From positions 1-35,046 of the IMG/VR virus record IMGVR_UViG_3300009085_000020: a DNA stretch of 35,046 bases; one strand, written 5' to 3'. Each line of letters opens with the position of its first letter. Position 1 is the stretch's first letter. The position numbers and the translations under genes are program-made. The notes under the pieces are model-generated. The model worked only from the letters and a program-made list of their open reading frames with translations, did no database searches and was not told the origin of the DNA. This document shows, piece after piece, positions 23,201 to 32,700 of this stretch. Origin of the DNA: a virus.

Positions 23201-23260
23201 TGCACGGTGCGGCACGGCGGGGCTCGGCGCTGTATGGCGCGTTCTGGCACGTCGCGGCTT
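23201..23260 (+). repeat. Period-5 array D (12 units), no gene attached
   Basis: Twelve 5-mers, ten starting with G and the rest with T (for example GGTGC GGCAC GGCGG). It is the most GC-rich array and has no gene between it and array C. It runs into a GAAA-capped terminator. Confidence 0.8.
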
Positions 23261-23262
23261 TT

Positions 23263-23290
23263 AGCCCTTAGGAAACTAAGGGCTTTTTTG
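23263..23290 (+). terminator. GAAA-capped intrinsic terminator closing array D and the plus block
   Basis: A perfect 9-bp stem AGCCCTTAG / CTAAGGGCT with a GAAA loop, followed by TTTTTTG. It has the same design as the hairpins after arrays A1, B and C but with a T-run, and it ends the plus-strand transcription unit. Confidence 0.9.
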
Positions 23291-23304
23291 TTTGCACAAA
23301 AAGA

Positions 23305-23326
23305 AGGGCTGGATAAGACCAGCCCT
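23305..23326 (-). terminator. Terminator of the late (minus-strand) block
   Basis: An 8-bp stem AGGGCTGG / CCAGCCCT with a 6-nt loop. On the minus-strand RNA it is followed by TCTTTTTG, a standard intrinsic terminator. It faces the plus-strand terminator at 23263-23290, so the two blocks converge here. Confidence 0.8.
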
Positions 23327-23348
23327 CGTGGAGTATAAATGGATATAA

Positions 23349-23433
23349 GGTGTCTGAGCGTTAGGACACCCAACATAGATAGCGGGGCTCCGACCAACCT
23401 ATCACAGTAAGCCCTCACCCCACTATTCTATGT
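23349..23433 (-). ncRNA. Structured 3' end of the late transcript (candidate RNA element)
   Basis: Between the last late gene and its terminator, minus-strand RNA can form two stems. One is a 15-bp stem between 23418-23433 and 23373-23387 with one bulged base. The other is a 6-bp stem GGTGTC / GACACC at 23349-23354 and 23365-23370. One pair is G-U on the minus-strand RNA but A-C on the plus, which favours the minus strand as the structured product. It may be a stability element or a small RNA released from the 3' end. Confidence 0.5.
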
Positions 23434-23441
23434 CGTGTGTC

Positions 23442-23741
23442 TTACGTGCCCTCTACTTTTATATCCTTCTGACAAGCCCTACCCGGAGCAACTCTTCCGT
23501 CGTTGAATATGACATAACTCCATAGCGTCCAAATACCGTTTTCGTCGATTGACGTTGTAGCCAAATCGTAATAGATACGTGTTGGATATACAGGGTCTAT
23601 CGCTGCAGTCCAAGTGCCTGTTGCACCACTCGGCTTCTTATACTTTATCTGCAACGTAGTCGCTGTTGCTAAACTAATCTTCGTGTCCAGTCGTATTTTC
23701 AACGCTGTCTGATTTTTGTAAATGTAATCTTCTTGTGCCAT
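23442..23741 (-). CDS. Small beta-sandwich virion protein, BppU-like
   Basis: A 100-residue protein from ATG 23741, which overlaps the stop of the giant gene (TAATGG) and has AAGGTGG upstream. MAQEDYIYKNQTALKIRLDT, then TTLQIKYKKPSGATGTWTAA and IWTLWSYVIFNDGRVAPG match a common small phage structural protein with an immunoglobulin-like sandwich. These are often found near tail fibre genes and resemble the N-terminal part of baseplate upper proteins. It probably attaches to, or accompanies, the giant protein. It is the last gene of the late block. Confidence 0.7.
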   Translation of the reverse strand: MAQEDYIYKNQTALKIRLDTKISLATATTLQIKYKKPSGATGTWTAAIDPVYPTRIYYDLATTSIDENGIWTLWSYVIFNDGRVAPGRACQKDIKVEGT

Positions 23742-26700
23742 TATGCTACCCACCTTATTTGTGAAATCATATCTACTACATTAGAAACTATACTCTCAAG
23801 GTCCGCTGTAAGAGTTATATTGCTTATAGCGTCGAATACTAAGTTTATTTCTGAGACGCCTTCAAGGACTTCTATCTCTGATACGGGTGGCGTTGATAAT
23901 ACTATTGTGCCACTACCACTATAAACATAATGCTTGCTTACGGTTCCCGTAGCGGCCCCAGAAAGCACTATTGAGCCACCAACTATAGAAATAGATATAT
24001 GTTTTGTGTATAACTCATAAGTCGCTGCACCACCTAACTGTAGTGCGCCAAGTGTATGCGTGCTTACGTGTATTGAGCCAGATGCGTTACCAGATAAAAG
24101 AATGGTGCCGGTGGATGTTGAACTATACTTTTTCGATAGGAGATAAGTTGAGGAACCCGATATGGCAATCGGTCCGGCACCATCGTATAATACTATTTTA
24201 CTATATTGATAAGTCGCCCATCTACCCAACCTCACTGTCCCAGAGGCAGTGTAGTATCTATAACCAAACTTGTAAGCGACTGCTGCACCGCTAAGTGTTA
24301 TGCCACCAGATACAAATCTATATCTATAATTGTTGCTGTATTCTTCATAGGTTGCAGCACCAGAAAGTGTAATGCTACCGCTTACAGTCGGATAATACTT
24401 TCTGAGTTGCTTAGTTGTTGCAGCACCAGATAGAGTAATGCTACCACTCTCTATTACTGGCTCATACTCTGGCCCAGCCCAAGTATAGACAGTGTGGCTC
24501 AATCTTATTATGCCAGAGCCAGTGTAATAATGAGCAGAAGTTCCGCCAGTGTCTGCCACGCCAGATAGATATATCCAACCTCTACCTCTAAAGAACCTAT
24601 CTCTTACTGTCTCTGAAATACCAGATAGAGTTGCAGACCCTGAAGCATACCACCTAAATGAGGTTTGACCTATGCCTATACCGTTTATCTGTAAGCCACC
24701 AAGCATTGAAGAAACGAATACTCTTGAGTGAATAGTAATAGAAGCGCCAGATAGAGTAATAGAGCCAAATGTCGCATTTGATAAGAAGGAATAAGTGTAT
24801 GACTTAGTTGCTGCACCCGATAGAACAACCTGTCTGTCGTGGCCCCTTACTGAATAGGTGAAGTTGGGGATATAGTAATAAGAAGCACTACCAGAAGTGT
24901 GTATTCCACCGCTTACGTTTCTGTAAATCCAAATGTCTTTCAGATAGTAATAATGTGGATTTCCATATAATCTAAGTGTGCCAGTGGTTGTGTAATAAGT
25001 GTAAGCACTGCCACTTAGATAAATCATTGAAACATAGAAGTAAGGTGTGTAATATACAGAGACCCACATTGGTGGAACTGCACCGCTTAGAGTTATTGTT
25101 CCAGAAGAAGACGGTAGATAAACTAACTGCTTGCCACCAATACCAGATAAGTAAATAGAGCCACCAGCATTACCAAATCTATCTCTAACAGTTTCAGAAG
25201 CGCCACTAAGTAGAATACTTCCACCAGTTATAGAAGAGATATAGTCGTTGCTATATTCTTCATAAGCAGCGGTATCTCCGAGTGTTATATTACCAAGTCC
25301 GTCATATAAGTAAGTCCAAGTGTAATCACAGATGGCGCTGCCGGAGAATAGTATGGCACCTGCAGCAATGTATGAGATTTCAATGGTATTTTGAGCAGCG
25401 CCACTTATTATTACACTACCACCAGAATTTCCAAATCTGTCTCTGACTGTTTCGCTTATACCACTTAGTAATATAGAACCACTTTCAATAGAGCCGATAT
25501 AATCGTTGCTGTATTCTAAGTAAGAAGAAGCACCAGATAGTATTACTGAGCCACCAACTATTGAGGAGATATAGTCATTTGAGTATTCGAGATATACAGC
25601 AGAGCCAGATAATCTTGCTGTGCCAGACCCTCTGTAGTTTATAGAGAATGTCTTTGCTGCCGCTCCGCTTAGTGTTATACTACCAGAAGCGATATAGACG
25701 TGGCCAAGTGTGCTTCTTGCTACTCCAGATAGCAGAATAGAGCCACCACTTACTGTTGCTATATGGTGTTTAGAATATAATAGATAAGAAGCAGCACCAG
25801 ATAGAGTTATAGTTCCACTCGTATAGATTATTCTATCTACTTCTCTTATAGAAGTTCCAGATAGAGTTGTAGAGCCACTGCCGCTTGTTATTCTATGGAC
25901 TTCTACGCTTGCTGTGCCAGATAGATAAGCAGAGTGTGGAGGTTGAGCCCAATAAGAGAATGGAGAAGTATCAGCAACACCTCCCATTGTTATTGAGCCA
26001 TCTGCCCAATACTGTTGCTGTAGAGATATAGAGCCAACCTTTGTTCTTACATAATAAGGAGCAGCGTCATTATCATAAGCAATTACAAACTCTGTGTCTG
26101 TTATGTTTGACGTCTCTGGCAACATAACATAACTGTCGTCGAAGACATAACTATTTTCAAAATAAACTCTGTCGCCATTATGGACTATACCAACTCTTGT
26201 TCTGCCAGTGAAGTTAGTTGTATAAGGATAGGTGAGAGTATCTACATAGTTGATAACAAAGTAATAGTTGCCATATATGTTATCCATATAGGCCATTGTG
26301 AATGTGCTTATTCTATTAGTTTCACTGAATTTATATTCTGGCCCAAAGGTTATTACATTACCACTTGAAACTGTTCCTATTCTTACATATCCATCTTGGT
26401 AAGCGTAAGTGCCACTCCAAGCACCAGTGTGTCTATAAGCAACTGCAAAGTGTGTGTCGTCTATTCTGATAACGTTTGTGAAGTCAGTTTTCTTTGTTTC
26501 GTCAGAAGCAGAAGTTCCCCTCTTGAAGTCATAAGGTAAGCCGTTGCTTATCTCGTCTCCGCTTACTACAGTTGCAATATAACAAGAGCCACCATAACCA
26601 TAATCGCTGTCTTTGTTTGAAGAAGCAACTACAAAGTGAGTGGCGTCAAGAGCAGCAATACTTGGATAAGTTGCATTAGATAGAGTTCTTCCACTTGGGT

Positions 26701-29700
26701 TAGGTGCTACAGTTCCACTATGTGGGAAGTTTATAGCACTACCAGAAACTACTCCGATTATGCTCTTCTGGTCGCCTATCTCTTTATATGCAACCGCTAC
26801 GAGAGTAGAACTTAGTGTGTCTATACAATAATCGCTTGGATAAGTAGCACCGCTGCTACCAAACTGCCCCTCTTCTCCCCAAGTAATCTCGTCGCCATTT
26901 GCTATAGTTCCAACCTGTGCAGAGGTGTGGTAATCTGTAGTTGGGTAATTTCCATATCTGTGAATAGCAACTATTTTGTCAGAAGCCATTCTTGTAATAA
27001 GAATGTCTTTCTTGTGTGTATCACCACCAGTTGTAATATATTCTTCACCATAAGAAACTGAAGTGCCAGATACTGTGCCGATTATACCAATAGTGTTCTG
27101 TAAGCCAGTAGTTGGGTAATCTTCATTAGTCCAAGAAACTGCTATATGAGTATCATCTAATCTAACAACATCGTGCTGACCAGTTATTTCTGGGTCGAAG
27201 ATATATTCTCCACCCCAACCTATCGGGTTAGAAGATATACTATGACCAGATAGAGTTATGACACCCGATATAACAATGTTGATTGTTAGATAAGAAGCAG
27301 CGTGTCCATATAACTCTGCACCACCAGAAGGATTACCAAATCTATCTCTGACAGTCTGTGCTATACCACCAAGCAGTATAGTTCCACTTGTTGAGGTTAT
27401 TCTATTGACTTCTCTGATTACTGTGCCAGATATAGTAATAGAGCCACTACCAGATTTGCTAAATACCCTCGTATGAGTAGTAGTTGCTTCTCCATAGAAT
27501 GTTATATTACCAGAAGTTTCTCTCTCTAATACTAAGGTCTTTGCTGCTGCTGAAGCAAACGTCAAACTACCATAACCACTATAGATATAGAAGCAAGCGG
27601 TCTGCCAGTTTATTCTCCCAACTACTGCTGTTCCCTTGCTACCATTCGAGGCGTCAAGGTAAGAAACTACATAGTCAGTGTCGTTCATTTTCAACGCTTT
27701 GATATAGTTAGTTGTTCCAGCGTTGAATACATATTCTGAAGCAAATGATACTGTGCTACCACTTATAGTTCCAACTATGGTTGTGCCGTAAGAAGAGTTG
27801 TTGTCGTCTCTATAACAAATAGCAAAGTGAGTGGCGTCTAAAGCAAAGACCGACGTATAGGTTGCTAAGCCAGTATTGAAAGTAGTTGCCGAGTTGAAAG
27901 ATATAGAGTTTCCACTTATTGTTCCTATTACTGCTCTACCGTGTGTGCTGGTGAAAGCAACAACATAGTGTGTGCTGTCTAATAGGTAAGTAGATACTCC
28001 AATAGAATTCCCCGAATAAACTACATATTCTGAACCAAAGGATAAGGTCTTTCCAGATAGTGTTGCAACTATAGAAGTTGGATAACCATTACTGTCTGTA
28101 TAAGTAATAACAAAGTGTGTGCTGTCTATTTTTATGGCAGAGATATAGTTTGTTGAAGCAGCATTGAAAACATATTCATCGCCAAACTCTATCTCATTGC
28201 CGCTTATTACTGCTGCTCTTGCTGTTCCATAAGAAGAGTTGCCACCATCAGTATAACAGATTACTATGTGTGTGCTGTCTAAACTTATTGTCCATTGGTT
28301 AGAAGTAGTTGCTTCATTAAAGTTATACTCACTTCCATAACTGATAGACCTATCTACTGCTATATTACCAACTATACATTGGCCATAACTTGAAGATGTT
28401 GTATCTTGATAAGCGATAACAAACTTAGAAGAAGAAAGCATAGCAACAGAAGCAGAAGTAGTTGTGCCACTGTTGAATACATATTCTGAGCCAAATGCTA
28501 TATCGTCTATATTAGTTATAGTTCCAACTACTACTGTTCCTCTTGAAGAGTTTCCACCATCTCTGAATGCGACTATAAACTCGTCGTTATCTATTGGTCC
28601 AGAAGAGTTATGGTAAGCGATTGACTGTGCGTTGAATAAATACTCATCTCCGTAAGTGATTGAGCCGTCGCCAGTCAGCAACGACTTAGCAGAAGATACT
28701 CCAACTCCCCAAGTTTGTAGATAACCACTACCTGTATAAGCAAAGCCAAAACTATGTTCTGCTGCACCAGATAAGTGTAAATCGCCCTGTGTTGGCAGTG
28801 CTATATCTATAAAGTTTATAGAAGAGCCAGATAGAGTTATAGTTCCACTTGGTCTATAACCTGTTTCTATCTCAAATACAACAGTGCCAGATAGAACTAT
28901 AGTTCCACCAACAGTTGGAGATACTTCTATAATAAAGTCAGTGTAGTTTCCAGATAGAGTTGCAGAGCCAGAAGATATAAACTCATAGCCCTGATAATAT
29001 ACAGCAGAGCCAGATAGCGTTATAGACCCAGAAGAGTTATAGGTTATGCTGCTTATAGATAGTGCATTACCACTAAGTAATAGTTGCCCATTAGCATCAT
29101 ATAGCGACACTATAGTGAAGTTTGCTGCTCCACTTAGCGTTATATTACCAGCACTTTCAAATACAAACTCAGCACTACCTAACTCACAGATTGCAGACCC
29201 ACTGAACGTTATATCACCACTTGTATTGAACCTTATATCTACGAATGTATCTACGAGACCATATAATAGAATACTTCCGCTGCAAGTTGGCTCTACATTT
29301 ACTTCAGATACATATTCACCAGTAAGTATAACTGTTCCAGATACGTCTCCAAAATACACGACAGTGTAAATGCAAACTGAAGTGCCAGATAGCGAGACGT
29401 ATCCATCTGCAGAATAAGCATAATCATTAGCAAACTCACAGTTGCTGCTCCCAGTTAGAATAGCAGAGCCGCTTGTTTCAAACTCTAAGTTTGCTTCGGC
29501 TGTGTATTCTCCCGATAAGATTATCGACCCTGTTGCTAAACAAGAATACTGGTTTTCTATATTAGAAGATACGCTGCCAGATAGAGTTATGGTTCCACTT
29601 GCTAAATAACTAAAGTCGGGAGCATATTCACAAATTGAAGAGCCAGATAGAGTTGCTAACCCTTCGCCAGAATAACTATACTCATTGGTGTAAGAATGTG

Positions 29701-32700
29701 GCGCCTCGCCATTTACGACAATGACGCCATCGCCATTGAAGATATAAGAGTTGGTTTGAGATATAGTCGCGGCGCCACTGAGTTCAACGAACCCATCAGA
29801 ACCAAATATAATCTCTATTACAAATAAGGCGGAGTTAGATAAAGTTAGATAACCTTGTGCTTCATATTCAAAGTGTGTTTCTGATAAACTACATATAGCA
29901 GACCCACTGAATGTTATATCTCCAGTTGTATTGAATACTACTTCTACAAATGTATCTACAAGTCCAAGAAGAGTAATACTTCCAGACGACTGATAGACGA
30001 CGTTTATATCAAATGTAGTTTCGCCAGATAGAGTAATGCTACCAGAAGTAAGTGCCGATAACTCTATAGTAGAATAAGAAGAGCCAGTTAATAAGAGCGC
30101 CCCGCTTGTAAGAGGAATATAATCAGAGGTATAACTAAGCAGGGCGCCGCCAAATAAAGATATAGGACCACTACCAGAATAATCAAACTCTCTACTATGC
30201 TCACAACTTGAAGCACCAGATAGTAGAATACTACCAGTTGTTGTGGTAGAATAATCACTCAATTGCTCACAATCTGAAGACCCAGAAATAACTATTGAGC
30301 CAGAAGCAAGTGTTGATAACTCTATAGAAGAAGTGGCTCCACCTGATAATACTGGGCCCCCTTCTGTGTTAGTATAGTTGTTTTCTAATATAAAGGTAGA
30401 GCCACCAGATATAGTTATAGTTCCAGAAGAAGAGTATTCATAATACTCTATTGCATATTCATATAGAGCGCTTCCACCAAGCGTTATATTACCAGAGGTA
30501 ATCTCTATAAAGGAGACCTCAGTTTCGCAAGTCGCTTCACCAGATAGAGTAATTGTCCCAGAAGAAGCAATGACTACTTCAACTTCAGAAGAGTATGTTC
30601 CAGATAGAGTTGCTGTTCCAGAAGAATAAAGTATTACTTCAACTTCAGAAGTATGACCACCAGTTAGAGCAACGTTTGCTGCTTGTGCTTCACTAATAGA
30701 TACATTGTCTATGTAGTAATATAGTCCAGAAGAAGAACTCGGCTGATAACCAGCAGAAGCAACCATAGAAGTAGTTCCAACGGGAACAGTAAAATCTATT
30801 GTTATGGTTTGCCAAGCATCATAAGTATTTGCGGCTGACGATATAAAGAAAACTTCTTCAGAGCCAATATAGCACTGAACACCAACTATTATCTCTGAAC
30901 CAGTTATACCAGAAGCAGAGGGGATATATATTCTCTCACTAAATCTATAAGTTTTTCCAATCTCAAGAGGAGATAGTTCTGCAGTTTGAGGGTCGTTCAA
31001 TAATAAGTAAGAGAAACCAGTTTGAGTAGTTTCTAATCTATAAGAATAACTGCCACTATCTACATGGTCAGTGCTTCTTGCAACGTCTAATCCAACAATA
31101 AAACCAGTTGCTCCAAATAGATATGGAGCATCGTTTTCTTCACAATTTCCACCAACTACTAAGTTTTCTCCAAATATACCACTGCCAGATATAGTATAAA
31201 CAAACTCTATAGTTGTTATAGCACCTGAGCCCAACGTTATAGTGCCAGAGGCTGTAATAGTTATAGTGTTTTCTACTTCTGTTAGACAAGTGCCAGATAA
31301 GATTATAGAACCGGAGGTTGCTATTGATAACTCTATAGTATAAGTTGAAGACCCAGATAGAGTTGCCGTTCCATCTGTAGAATACAAATAGTCATTGCCG
31401 TATTCATAAGAAGAAGAGCCAGATAGAGTTATACTACCTGAGTTGATATACTCTACAACGACATAATACTCATTTGCAGAAGACCCAGATATAGTTATAC
31501 TACCTGAGCAACTATAAGCAAATGAACCCTCACACTCACATATTATTTCTCCAGATAGAGTTATACTACCTGAGCAGTCATAAGTGTAAATGTTTTCCGC
31601 TATTGTTATAGAAGACCCAGATAAGATTATTGACCCTGTTGCTTCATATATCCATTGAGGGTCAAAGTATTCTATGGCTGAAGAGCCAGATAAGATTATG
31701 CTACCAAGGCCAGTCCAATATAATGGACCAAGAGTAAATGCTGCTCCACCTAAAGTAAAAGCAGAGCCAGTAGCATCGTATAAATACAACACACCGCTGT
31801 ATTCATATAACGCGGCTGCGCTTACTAATAAGGAACCACTTGCAGTATATGGATAGACCTTTGAGTAAGCAGTGCTTGATATACCAGATATGACTAAGGG
31901 ACCAGCACCTGCATACGCTACCTCATAGTTAGTGCTTGCGGTTCCAGATATAGAGACAGAGCCAGAAGTGGCTCTGGAGAAATCTATAGTTTTATTTGCT
32001 GCACCAGATAAAGCAAATGAGCCAGCAGCCGTCTTAGAATAGTTATTAGTATAACTCTTAGCAGCAGAACCACTTGCCGTAGTTGAGCCAGAGGTGGCCC
32101 TGGTGAAAGATATAGTTTTGCTTGCTGCCCCGCTTGCTGTTGAAGAACCTGAGCCAGAGTAAGTTCCACCTGCTACTGCTTCTGCCCAATCTACTGTTCC
32201 ATATTGAGCGTAAGTGTAATCACCAACCTTTGAATATAGAATAATAATATGTGTATCATCTAAAAATGCTATGTGGTGATAAGCGGTTCTGTCTGTCGAG
32301 ATTTCTACATTTGCGTCAAAAGAAACTGTATTAGTGCTACTAATCTTTCCTCTGACTATAGATTTACTATAAGTAGTTGTGGCTCTATTCAAGAATACTA
32401 AGAAATCTTTTTTATCAGATGCTCTTGTTGCAGCGTGGGAACCATTTACATAGGGAAGTTGAGTAGAGAAAGCAACTGCAGTTCCAAATGTAGGAGTGTT
32501 AGTGCTTATTGTTGCTGCTATAGATTTATTTACTGCTGTAGAAGTATAGCCAGTAAATGTAATCATTAGTTTTCCACTGTCTATATCTACAGGAGTTATA
32601 TTCCTTGCACCAGATAATACATCTACATTTGTGGCATCTACTAAAGTTTCTGAGCCAGAAGTAATAGTAGTTCCACTGCTTACTGTGTGAATAAGACATT

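Noticed and set aside
21337-23260. CRISPR or simple microsatellite explanation for the period-5 arrays
   Set aside because: There are no repeats of 20-40 nt with spacers. Unit sequence varies too much for slippage while the phase is fixed.
23068-23418. 116-residue minus-strand frame through the array and terminator region
   Set aside because: It crosses two terminators, two arrays and the end of a plus-strand gene, and its Arg/Pro-rich composition reflects the GC-rich arrays.
23920-31990. Possible CRISPR array or other non-coding tandem repeats
   Set aside because: The units are in frame, diverged and part of one 3,202-codon reading frame, with no constant repeat plus unique spacer structure.
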